From contig NZ_JAAAMG010000009.1 in the NCBI RefSeq assembly GCF_010500815.1, positions 144,893 through 208,892 of the forward strand: a stretch of DNA of 64,000 bases. The letters are read 5' to 3'. The stretch comes from Jiella pacifica (GTDB taxonomy: Bacteria; Pseudomonadota; Alphaproteobacteria; Rhizobiales; Rhizobiaceae). Positions 1 through 8,800 of this stretch are shown here, piece after piece. Both the position numbers and the translations under genes were made by a program. Numbering within the stretch: position 1 is the first letter of the stretch; every line of letters starts with the position of its first letter. The notes under the pieces are model-generated. The model had not been told where the DNA came from. It was given only the letters and a program-made list of their open reading frames with translations, and made no database searches.

Positions 1-1145
1 CCTCCGCCGGATGGGCCGACGACATCAAGATCGGCGAGATCAACAGCTATTCGGCGCTGCCCGCCTTCACCGAGCCCTATCGCAAGGGCTGGCAGCTGGC
101 CGTCGAGGAGATCAACGCGGGCGGCGGCATCAATGGCGACAACCTCGTCGTCATCTCCAAGGACGACGGCGGCAAGCCCGCCGCGGCGGTCACCGCGGCC
201 AACGAGCTCGTCTCCCGCGACGGCGTGGTTCTCCTCACCGGCGGCTTCTTTTCCAATGTCGGCCTCGCCATCGCCGACTTCGCCAGCCACAAGAAGGTGC
301 TCTATCTCGCCGGCGAGCCGCTGACCGACGCGATCACCTGGTCAGAAGGCAACAAATACACCTTCCGCCTCCGCCCCTCGAACTACATGCAGGCGGCGAT
401 GCTCGCCGAACAGGCGGCGAAGCTGCCGGCCAAGCGCTGGGCGACCGTCGCGCCGAACTACGAATACGGCCAGTCGGCCGTGAAGGTCTTCAAGGAACTC
501 CTGACCAAGGCGAGGCCCGACGTCGAGTTCGTCGCCGAGCAGTGGCCGCCGCTCGGCAAGATCGATGGCGGCGCCGTCGCCCAGGCGCTCGCTGCCGCCG
601 ATCCGGAAGCGATCCTCAACGTCGAGTTCGGTGCCGATCTCGTGCAGTTCGTTCGCGAAGGCACGACCCGCGGCCTGTTCGAGGGCCGCGAGGTCGTCAG
701 CTTCCTCACCGGGGAGCCGGAATATCTGGAACCGCTGAAGGCCGAGGCGCCGGAAGGCTGGATCGTCACCGGCTATCCCTGGTACGCCATCGAGACCCCC
801 GAGCACGACGCCTTCATGAAGGCCTATGAGGCGAAGTACGGCGAGCATCCCTATCTCGGCTCGGTCGTCGGCTATGTCGAGTTCAAGCTGATCGCCGAGA
901 TCCTCAAGAAGGCGAAGTCGACGGAGGCGGACGATCTGGTCGCCGCCGCCGAGGGCCTGACCCTCGACACCCCCTTCGGCGAGATCACCATGCGCGAGAT
1001 CGACCACCAGGCGACCCTCGGCGCCTTCGTCGGCAAGACCGCGGTCGAGGACGGCAAGGGCGTGATGGTCGACTTCACCTACAAGGACGGCGCCGACTAC
1101 CTGCCGTCCGACGAAGAGGTGAAAACGCTGCGGCCGCAGGACTGA
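1..1145 (+). CDS. Branched-chain amino acid-type ABC transporter substrate-binding protein (partial, 5' end missing)
   Basis: The open frame enters from the left edge, first full codon at base 3, and gives 380 residues to a TGA at 1143. It reads as a Peripla_BP_6 (LivJ-type) periplasmic binding protein: the early part has KIGEINSYS and the EEINAGGGINGD signature of the family, followed by alternating alpha/beta sequence and a late GYVEFKLIAEILKKA helix. The signal peptide must lie upstream of the window. It would capture the substrate for the permease and ATPases that follow 46 bp later. The family binds amino acids, amides and aromatic acids, so the substrate cannot be read from sequence. 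The oxidase genes downstream suggest an N-heterocycle or aromatic compound (inference). Confidence 0.9.
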   Translation, partial: SAGWADDIKIGEINSYSALPAFTEPYRKGWQLAVEEINAGGGINGDNLVVISKDDGGKPAAAVTAANELVSRDGVVLLTGGFFSNVGLAIADFASHKKVLYLAGEPLTDAITWSEGNKYTFRLRPSNYMQAAMLAEQAAKLPAKRWATVAPNYEYGQSAVKVFKELLTKARPDVEFVAEQWPPLGKIDGGAVAQALAAADPEAILNVEFGADLVQFVREGTTRGLFEGREVVSFLTGEPEYLEPLKAEAPEGWIVTGYPWYAIETPEHDAFMKAYEAKYGEHPYLGSVVGYVEFKLIAEILKKAKSTEADDLVAAAEGLTLDTPFGEITMREIDHQATLGAFVGKTAVEDGKGVMVDFTYKDGADYLPSDEEVKTLRPQD

Positions 1146-1191
1146 CCGCGGGCAGAGGCAACGAAATCGGCTCAGGGACTGCGAACCACCG

Positions 1192-3090
1192 ATGTCACTT
1201 TATGTCGTGCAGTTCCTGACCGGGCTCGCCAACGCCTCGTCGCTGTTCCTCGCCGCCTGCGGCCTGTCGGTGATCTTCGGGGTCACCCGGATCGTCAACT
1301 TCGCCCACGGCGCCTTCTACATGCTCGGCGCCTATGTCGCCTATTCGCTGACGCTGCGGCTCGAAGGCGCCTTCGGCTTCTGGGCCGCGATCCTTCTCGC
1401 CGCGGCCTTCGTCGCGGTACTCGGCACGCTTCTGGAGATGCTGCTCCTGCGCCGTATCTACCAGGCGCCGGAACTCTTCCAGCTCCTCGCCACCTTCGGC
1501 GTCACGCTGATGGTCGAGGATCTCGTCCACATCATCTGGGGTCCGCAGGATCTCGTCGGCCCCCGCGCGCCCGGCTTTGAAGGCGCGGTGCCGGTCTTCG
1601 GCCTGCCGGTGCCGACCTACGATCTCCTGTTGATCGTCCTCGGCCCCCTCGTCCTCGGGGGGCTCTGGCTCCTGATGCACCGCACCCGCTGGGGCGTCCT
1701 GGTTCGCGCCGCGACCCAGGACCGCGACATGGTGGCAGCGCTCGGCGTGAACCAGAAATGGCTGTTCACCGGCGTCTTCACCCTCGGCATCTTCCTCGCC
1801 GCCTTCGGCGGCGCGCTGCAGATCCCGCGCACGGCCGTCACCCATCAGATGGACCTGACGATCATCGCCGAGGTCTTCGTCGTCGTCGTCATCGGCGGCC
1901 TCGGCTCGATCACCGGCGCCTTCCTCGCCGCCGTCCTGATCTCCGAGCTCAACGCCTTCGGCATCCTCGTCTTCCCCGGTATCTCGCTCGTCCTGATGTT
2001 CCTGGTCATGGCCGTCGTCCTGGTCATCCGGCCTTGGGGTTTCCTCGGCAAGCCGATCCAGACGGGCGTCACGACCATCGGCGAGGCCACGCGGCCCTGG
2101 CGCCCCTGGTCGAACACCACCGGCATCGCCGTCGCCGTCGCCGTCCTGGTCGCCGCCCTCCTGCCCGTCGTCCTCGGCTCCTACGGCCTCAGCGTCGGTT
2201 CGCAGATCCTCATCGCCGTGGTCTTCGCCATGAGCCTGCAGTTCCAGATGTCCACCGGCGGCCTCGATTCCTTCGGTCACGCCGCCTATTTCGGCCTCGG
2301 CGCCTATGGCGCGGCGATGACCGTCGAGTGGTTCGATCTGCCGATGGAGCTGGCGCTCCTCGTCGGCCCGCTGACCGGCCTCGTCGGCGCGCTGGTCTTC
2401 GGCTGGTTCTGCGTCCGCCTCTCCGGCGTCTATTTCGCCATGCTGACGCTGGCCTTCGCCCAGATCACCTGGTCCATCGCCTTCCAGTGGGTCGAGGTGA
2501 CCGGTGGTGACAACGGCATCCTCGGCGTCTGGCCGGCCGACTGGGCGTCAAGCCCCGCCAACTTCTACTGGCTGACGCTCACTGTTGGCGTCGTCGCGGT
2601 GCTGGCCCTGCGCCACCTCGTCTTCTCGCCCTTCGGCTACCGCCTCCGGGCCGTGCGGGATTCGACCGTCCGCGCCGAGGCGATCGGCATCTCCCGCCAG
2701 CGTACGCAATATGTCGCCTTCGCCATCTCCGGCACGGCGGCAGGCCTCGCCGGCGCGCTCTTCGCATTTCTCAAGGGCAGCATCTTTCCCGACGTCCTCG
2801 CCATCCCGACCTCGATCGACGCGCTCGTCATGGTGCTGCTCGGCGGCGTCGCTACCGTCTCCGGCTCGGTCGTCGGCGCCATCGTCTACACCATGGCCTC
2901 GATCTGGCTGATGAGCGCCACCGACCTGTCGCGGCTGGTGCTCGGCGGCTTCATCGTCTTCCTCGTCGTCGCCTTCCCGCAAGGCATCGTCGGCTCGCTC
3001 TCGGCCTTCGTCTCGGGGCCGTTCGAACGCTGGCGCACCCGCGGGCGAACCGAACGAACCATCGCCGTATCGGCGGAGGGCTCCCGATGA
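1192..3090 (+). CDS. Fused LivH-LivM branched-chain amino acid-type ABC transporter permease
   Basis: This 632-residue membrane protein joins two permeases normally encoded separately. Residues about 1-285 are LivH-like (start MSLYVVQFLTGLANAS, then the VNFAHGAFYMLGAY motif and a GGLGSITGAF segment). A linker near residues 290-310 leads to a LivM-like half with the SFGHAAYFGLGAYGAAM motif and a GGVATVSGSVVGA segment. Each half is about the length of a single LivH or LivM (near 290 and 330 aa). The protein would form the whole transmembrane channel of the importer. Its TGA overlaps the ATG of the next ATPase by 4 bp, indicating translational coupling. Confidence 0.92.
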   Translation: MSLYVVQFLTGLANASSLFLAACGLSVIFGVTRIVNFAHGAFYMLGAYVAYSLTLRLEGAFGFWAAILLAAAFVAVLGTLLEMLLLRRIYQAPELFQLLATFGVTLMVEDLVHIIWGPQDLVGPRAPGFEGAVPVFGLPVPTYDLLLIVLGPLVLGGLWLLMHRTRWGVLVRAATQDRDMVAALGVNQKWLFTGVFTLGIFLAAFGGALQIPRTAVTHQMDLTIIAEVFVVVVIGGLGSITGAFLAAVLISELNAFGILVFPGISLVLMFLVMAVVLVIRPWGFLGKPIQTGVTTIGEATRPWRPWSNTTGIAVAVAVLVAALLPVVLGSYGLSVGSQILIAVVFAMSLQFQMSTGGLDSFGHAAYFGLGAYGAAMTVEWFDLPMELALLVGPLTGLVGALVFGWFCVRLSGVYFAMLTLAFAQITWSIAFQWVEVTGGDNGILGVWPADWASSPANFYWLTLTVGVVAVLALRHLVFSPFGYRLRAVRDSTVRAEAIGISRQRTQYVAFAISGTAAGLAGALFAFLKGSIFPDVLAIPTSIDALVMVLLGGVATVSGSVVGAIVYTMASIWLMSATDLSRLVLGGFIVFLVVAFPQGIVGSLSAFVSGPFERWRTRGRTERTIAVSAEGSR

Positions 3091-3875
3091 GCGCCGCGCC
3101 GCTGCTCCAGGTCGAGCACCTGTCGAAGTCCTATGGCGGCGTCCATGCCGTTCAGGATGTCTCCTTCAGCCTCGTTCCCGGCGAGATGCTGGCGATGATC
3201 GGGCCGAACGGCGCCGGCAAGAGCACCTGCTTCAACATGGTCGGCGGCCAGATCCCTGCCGGCTCCGGCCGCGTCCGGATCGACGGCCGCGACGTCTCGG
3301 GCCTGTCGCCCCGCCAGATCTGGCGGCTCGGCGTCGGCCGGACATTCCAGGTGGCGCAGGTGTTCAAGTCGATGACCGTCCGCGAGAACGTCCAGGCCGT
3401 CTTTGCCTCGCGCGAAAGCGGCTGGGGTTTTCTCGCCCGCGCCGGCAGCGCCCACCGCACCGAGGCCGAAGCCGTGCTCCACCTCATCGGCATGGCCGAC
3501 TTCGCCGACCGCCCCTGCGCCGACATGGCCTATGGCGACGTCAAGCGGCTGGAACTCGCCATGGCGCTCGCCAACGATCCGAAGCTTCTTCTGATGGACG
3601 AGCCCGCCGCCGGCATGGCACCGCTGGAGCGGGTCGAGCTGATGGGCCTGACCGCGCGGATCGCCAAGGAAAGGCAGATCGGCGTCCTCTTTACCGAGCA
3701 CGACATGGATGTCGTCTTTGCCCATGCCGACCGGATGATGGTGCTCAATCGCGGCCGGCTGATCGCCGAAGGCAGGCCGGAAGACGTCCGCCAGGACACG
3801 CAGGTCAGGGCCGTCTATCTCGGCGAGGGCCTCGTCTACGACCAGGCGGCGGCGGCAAGGAGGGCGAGCGCGTGA
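3087..3875 (+). CDS. ABC transporter ATP-binding protein, LivG type
   Basis: This 262-aa cytoplasmic ATPase has Walker A GPNGAGKS, a LivG-style signature segment (MAYGDVKRLELAMAL), Walker B LLMDEPAAGM and the switch histidine in FTEHDMD. The C-terminal tail (VRAVYLGEG) is typical of LivG. It overlaps the permease stop upstream and the LivF-type gene downstream by 4 bp each. It would heterodimerise with the next protein to power uptake through the fused permease. Confidence 0.92.
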   Translation: MSAAPLLQVEHLSKSYGGVHAVQDVSFSLVPGEMLAMIGPNGAGKSTCFNMVGGQIPAGSGRVRIDGRDVSGLSPRQIWRLGVGRTFQVAQVFKSMTVRENVQAVFASRESGWGFLARAGSAHRTEAEAVLHLIGMADFADRPCADMAYGDVKRLELAMALANDPKLLLMDEPAAGMAPLERVELMGLTARIAKERQIGVLFTEHDMDVVFAHADRMMVLNRGRLIAEGRPEDVRQDTQVRAVYLGEGLVYDQAAAARRASA

Positions 3876-4591
3876 CGAGTGCAGCGGCAAAGCTTGACGT
3901 CGCCCGGCTGAACGCCTTCTACGGGCCGATCCAGATCCTCTTCGACGTCGGCTTTTCCGTCGGCCGCGGCGAGGTCGTCGCCCTTCTCGGCCGCAACGGC
4001 GCCGGCAAGTCCACCACCTTCAAGTCGCTGATGGGCCTCGTCGACCGGCGCGAGGGCGAGATCCGCTTCGAGGACGCCGAGATCTCCCGCCAGCCGACCT
4101 ACGAGATCGCAAGGCGCGGCCTCGGCTACGTGCCGGAGGACCGGCGGGTGTTCGGCGAACTCACGGTCGAGGAGAACCTCGAGGTCGGCCGCCAGCCGGC
4201 CCGCGACGGCGTCACCACCTGGACGCCGGAGCGCCTCTACGCCCTCTTTCCCAATCTCGCCGAGATGCGCCGGCGGCCCGGCGGCCAGATGAGCGGCGGC
4301 GAGCAGCAGATGCTGACGATCTCGCGCACGCTGATGGGCAATCCGTCGCTCGTCCTCCTGGACGAACCGTCGGAGGGCCTTGCCCCGAAGATCATCGAGC
4401 AGATGGCCGACGCGATCCTGGCCATGAAGCGCGAGGGCCTCGGCATCCTTCTCTCCGAGCAGAACCTCCACTTCGCCCGGCTGATCTCCGACCGCGCCTA
4501 CATTCTGGAAAAGGGCCGCATCCGCTTTTCCGGGACGATCGCCGAGCTCGAGGCGAACACGGCGGTGCGCGACCAGTATCTCGCCGTCTGA
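3872..4591 (+). CDS. ABC transporter ATP-binding protein, LivF type
   Basis: This 239-aa ATPase starts at a GTG overlapping the end of the LivG-type gene. It shows Walker A GRNGAGKS, signature MSGGEQQMLTISRTL, Walker B VLLDEPSEGLAP and the LivF-typical SEQN in place of the switch histidine motif. The end (NTAVRDQYLAV) matches the LivF tail. It completes a five-component Liv-type importer. The next gene starts only 9 bp after its stop, so importer and oxidase are probably one transcript. Confidence 0.92.
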   Translation: MTSAAAKLDVARLNAFYGPIQILFDVGFSVGRGEVVALLGRNGAGKSTTFKSLMGLVDRREGEIRFEDAEISRQPTYEIARRGLGYVPEDRRVFGELTVEENLEVGRQPARDGVTTWTPERLYALFPNLAEMRRRPGGQMSGGEQQMLTISRTLMGNPSLVLLDEPSEGLAPKIIEQMADAILAMKREGLGILLSEQNLHFARLISDRAYILEKGRIRFSGTIAELEANTAVRDQYLAV

Positions 4592-4600
4592 CGAGACGCC

Positions 4601-5278
4601 ATGATGCCCGCCCCGGACGCCGAGATCACCCTTTCCGTCAACGGCATCGCCCATCGCATCGCCGTCCCGGCGACGGCGCCGCTCCTCACCGTCCTGCGCA
4701 ACGATCTTCAGCTGAACGGCCCGAAATATGGCTGCGGCCTCGGCCAGTGCGGCGCCTGCACCGTTCTGATCGACGGCATGGCGGCCAGAGCCTGCACGAT
4801 CCCCGCAGGCTCCGTTGCCGGCCGCGACATCCTCACCCTCGAAGGCCTGGCGAAAGAGGACCGGCTCGATCCGGTGCAGGAGGCCTTCGTCGCCGAGCAG
4901 GCCGCGCAATGCGGCTACTGCCTGAACGGCATGATCATGGCGCTGAAGGCGCTGACCCTTCGCAACCCCGCCCCCGACGAGGAGACGATCCGCGAGGCAC
5001 TCCGCTACAATCTCTGCCGCTGCGGGACCCATCTGGAGATCCTCGCCGCCGCCCGCCGGGTGTGCGGGCTCGTGCCCGGTGGGCGACCCCATGGCATTCA
5101 CACGGGTGAGCAAACGGCTTCAAGACAGCAGCTGCCGATGAGAATTTCGGATGGTGCGGGGCATGAACTCGAGGCGCCAGCCTCGACGCTTCGTCATTCT
5201 CTTGGGCCGTCCCTGCGAAATCCACACGTCTCAGATCGGCCTCATGGAGAGACCGGCACCGATCGGTGTCACCGTTGA
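4601..5278 (+). CDS. (2Fe-2S) small subunit of a molybdenum hydroxylase (NicA/IorA type) with a repeat-derived C-terminal tail
   Basis: Residues 1-155 are a complete small subunit of the xanthine dehydrogenase family. The N-terminal plant-type ferredoxin domain has cysteines at 45, 50, 53 and 65, and the second 2Fe-2S domain has C104, C107, C139 and C141 (QCGYC, CRCG). Family members usually end near residue 150-160. Here the frame stays open to residue 225, and the last 60 residues are encoded by the palindromic repeat cluster that starts near base 5094. The native stop seems to have been displaced by repeat insertion. The subunit should pass electrons from the Mo site of the large subunit to its haem domains. 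There are two adjacent ATG codons at the start and the ribosome site is weak. Confidence 0.88.
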   Translation: MMPAPDAEITLSVNGIAHRIAVPATAPLLTVLRNDLQLNGPKYGCGLGQCGACTVLIDGMAARACTIPAGSVAGRDILTLEGLAKEDRLDPVQEAFVAEQAAQCGYCLNGMIMALKALTLRNPAPDEETIREALRYNLCRCGTHLEILAAARRVCGLVPGGRPHGIHTGEQTASRQQLPMRISDGAGHELEAPASTLRHSLGPSLRNPHVSDRPHGETGTDRCHR

Positions 5279-5300
5279 CGGGTGGTGGCGAAACTCCGCA

Positions 5301-5424
5301 GCTTCGTCATTCTCGGGCTCCGTCCCGAGAATCCAGGAATCGTCGGGCGCGTTCCGCTTCAGCCGCAGAAGGCGGAGGCGGGCGATATTGCGGCAACCGC
5401 CCCTGGATCCTCGGGACGGGGCTC
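5301..5424. repeat. Palindromic element copy with a truncated right arm
   Basis: This copy has the left end GCTTCGTCATTCTCGGG and an inner CCCGAGAATCCA. It shares with the copy at 5522 an interior starting ATCGTCGGGC. The right side reads CCCCTGGATCCTCGGGACGG and then stops matching, so the terminal GAATGACGAAGC is missing. Confidence 0.75.
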
Positions 5425-5521
5425 TACAGCATTCACATGACGCAAAAAGCCATGCCAAGACAGTGCCTTGCGAAGGAAGCTCGAGAGGCGGGGGGCAGAA
5501 ACTGGAGGCGCCAGCCTCAAC

Positions 5522-5659
5522 GCTTCGTCATTCTCGGGCCCCGTCCCGAGAATCCAGAGATCGTCGGGCACAGTTCGCTTCAGCTGCGGAAGGCGCAAGC
5601 GGCAGACGTCGGGGCTGCTGCCCCTGGATTCTCGGGACGGGGCCCGAGAATGACGAAGC
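5522..5659. repeat. Complete palindromic element, 35-bp perfect inverted arms
   Basis: Bases 5522-5556 and 5625-5659 are exact reverse complements over 35 bp and enclose 68 bp. Each arm also contains a smaller hairpin (TTCTCGGG paired with CCCGAGAA), so the transcript could fold as either two small hairpins or one long stem. This is the best-preserved copy in the window. Confidence 0.85.
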
Positions 5660-5870
5660 TGCGAGGTTTCGCCGCCCCCTTCAACGGTAAGATCACTTGG
5701 CACCGGCTTACCAATGTAGCCTCGCTGAGATGTGTGAATCTTGTAGGGACGGGGCCCGAGAATGACGAAGCTTCAAATGCCGCCGCTAACCGTCATCGCG
5801 GATGCCGCGGCTCGCGAAGCGTTGGCGAGACCGGCTCATCCTGCAAGGCTCAGCTCGAAAGTCCCGCCCG

Positions 5871-8800
5871 ATGAAGGACGAGCGGAACCCGGCCTCGGAG
5901 GGTGGGAGCCTCACCGTCGAACGCGCGTCGGCGAATGGCGCCTCTGAAACCTTCCTCGTTCTCCATGCCGACGGCCATGTCACCGGCTACAACGGCCATG
6001 TCGATCTCGGCACCGGCATTGCCACCGCCCTCGCCCAGATCGTCGCCGAGGAGCTGGACGTCCCCGCCGACCGCGTCGCAATGGTGCTCGGCGACACGGC
6101 GCGCACGCCGGACCAGGGCCCGACGATCGCCAGCGAGACGATCCAGGTCGCGGCTGTGCCGCTGCGCCGGGCGGCCGCGACGGCGCGGCAACTGCTGCTC
6201 GCTCGCGCCGCCGCGATCCTCGACGTTTCGCCTGAAGAGCTGCGGATCGACGACGGCCTCGTCTTCGCGCCGGCCAGCAACCGCCGGCTCGGCTTCGGCG
6301 AACTCCTCGCCGGCGAGACGATCCGGGTGGCGCTGGACGAGCGCGCCCCGGTCAAGTCGCCGGAAACCTACCGGCTGGTCGGCACCTCGCTGCCGCGCGT
6401 CGACATACCGGACAAGGCATCAGGCCGCGCGATCTATATCCACGACGTCCGCGTGCCCGGCATGCTGCACGGCCGCGTCGTCCGCCCGCCCTATGCCGGG
6501 CGAGACAGTGGCGACTTCATCGGCAAGAGCCTGATCGCCGTCGATCGCGCCTCCGTCGCCGGGCTGCCGGGTTTCGTCGATCTCCTCGTCATCGGCGATT
6601 TCGTCGGCGTGATTTGCGAGCGCGAGGAACAGGCGGGGGAAGCTGCCCGTCTGCTGAAGCTCGAATGGGCCGTCCCGCCGCCGCTGCCGGATCTGGACGA
6701 TCTCGCCGAGACGCTGCAGAACCACCCGGGCAAGCCGCGCACGCTGTCCGAGATCGGCGACGTCGACGTCGCCCTCGAAGGCGCCGCCACCCGGCTCACC
6801 CGGCGCTATGTCTGGCCCTATCAGATGCATGCCTCGATCGGCCCCTCCTGCGCAGTGGCGGATTTCAGAGGCGATTTCCTGACGCTGTGGTCCGGCACCC
6901 AGAACCCGCACATGCTGCGCGGCGACCTCGCCCGGCTCCTCGACATGCGCCCCGAATCGATCGACATCCGCCGGCACGAAGCGGCCGGCTGCTACGGTCG
7001 CAACTGTGCCGACGACGTCAGCGCCGATGCCGCGCTTTTGTCCCGCGCCATCGGCCGCCCCGTCCGCGTGCAGCTCACCCGCGAGCAGGAACATGCCTGG
7101 GAGCCCAAGGGCGCGGCGCAGCTGATCGACATCGACGGCGGTCTCGGCGAGGACGGCGATCTCGCCGCCTACGATTTCCAGACCCGCTATCCCTCCAATC
7201 GCGGGCCGAACCTCGCGCTGCTTCTCACCGGCGCGATCCCGCCGGACCCGCAACCGTCCGACATGGGCGACCGCACCGCGATCCCGCCCTACCATTATGA
7301 AACTGAACGCATCCGCGTCCACGACATGGCGCCGATCGTCCGCGCCTCCTGGATGCGCGGCGTCTCCGCGATGCCGAACTCCTTCGCCCACGAAAGCTAC
7401 ATCGACGAGCTCGCCACCGAGGCCGGCGTCGATCCGGTCGCCTTCCGGCTGAAGCATCTGAAGGATCCCCGCGCCGCCGACCTCGTCAGGGCGACGGCGG
7501 AGCGTGGTAATTGGGTCGAGCGGACGGGGCCTCGCCGCACGAGCAACGGCAGGGGCGACGGCGAGACGCTCTACGGCCAGGGCTTTGCCTATGCCGTCTA
7601 TGTCCACGGCACCTTTCCCGGCACGGCCGCCGCCCATGCCGCCTGGATCGCCGAGGTGGCGGTCGACAGGCGGACCGGCGAGGTGGCGCTGGAGCGGGTC
7701 GTCGTCGGCCACGATGCCGGCATGATGATCAACCCCGCCGGCGTTCAGCATCAGATCCACGGCAATGTCGTCCAGTCGGCGAGCCGGGTGCTGAAGGAAG
7801 AGGTGTCGTTCCAGAACTCCACCGTCGAAAGCCGCGACTGGGGCAGCTATCCGATCGCCAACTTCCCGGAGGTGCCGGACGTCGAAGTCCTGATGCTGCC
7901 ACGACCTGCCGAGCCGCCGCTCGGCGTCGGCGAGTCGGCCTCTGTCCCGAGCGCCGCGGCCATCGCCAATGCGATCTTCGACGCGACCGGCGTGAGGTTC
8001 CGCGAACTGCCCTTCACGCCGGAGAGGATCAAGGCCGGCCTCAATGCGGCTGCAGACGCGAAGCCCAAAGCTGCGAAACTCGGCGGCCATCCATCAGATC
8101 GGCCAGCGGCTTCGGCCCCTCCCGCGCGCCCAAAACTCTGGCGCCGGCTGGCCGCGCCGCTTGCTGCCGGCCTTGCCGCGACGCTCGGCACCGCCGCCAT
8201 CGGCCTAACGCTGCGGGCGCCGATCGCCCCGGTCGCGCCGCCAAGCTCCTCCGTCTATTCCGCCGAAACCTTGGAGCGCGGCCGCCTCCTCGCCGCCCTC
8301 GGCGACTGCGCCGTCTGCCATACCGCCACTGGCGGCGCGACCAATGCCGGCGGCCGGGCGATTGAGACCCCCTTCGGCACCGTCTATTCCACCAACATCA
8401 CGCCGGACGCGGAAACCGGCATCGGCGCTTGGTCCTATCCGGCATTTGCGAGGGCGATGCGCGAAGGCGTCTCCCGCGACGGCCGGCATCTCTATCCGGC
8501 CTTCCCCTACACGTCCTTCGCCAAAACCTCCGAAGCCGACCTCCATGCGCTCTACGCGCATCTGATGGCGCAGCCGCCGGTGCGCGCCGAAACGCCGAAG
8601 ACGACCCTCGCCTTCCCGTTCAATATCCGCGCGCTGATGGCCGGCTGGAACACGCTGTTCCACAAGGCTCAACCCTTCGTGCCCGATCCCGCGCACAGCG
8701 CCGAATGGAACCGCGGCGCCTATCTCGTCGAAGGGCTCGGCCATTGCAGCGCCTGCCACTCGCCGAGGAATGCGCTGGGCGCGGAAAAGCGCGGCGCAGC

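Larger units (their letters stand above)
5094..5771. repeat. Nested palindromic repeat cluster between the hydroxylase subunit genes
   Basis: The region is built from copies of one element whose end reads GCTTCGTCATTCTCGGGCC. Left-facing ends start at 5188, 5301 and 5522, and right-facing ends finish at 5659 and 5771. The segment from about 5094 recurs in the same orientation about 335 bp downstream, from 5429. The stretch 5188-5337 is also an inverted copy of about 5635-5771. The result is a direct repeat and a large inverted repeat superimposed. Several short frames cross it, but none looks like a protein. It resembles dispersed intergenic palindromic elements of alphaproteobacteria (inference). 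Confidence 0.85.

Noticed and set aside
1195..2280. Long reading frame opposite the LivHM permease
   Set aside because: It is rich in Asp, Glu, Gly and Arg, as expected from the reverse of a hydrophobic GC-rich gene, with no family resemblance.
5151..5874. Short overlapping frames within the repeat cluster
   Set aside because: They are translations of palindromic repeats in several frames, with the same peptide fragments recurring, and have no ribosome sites.
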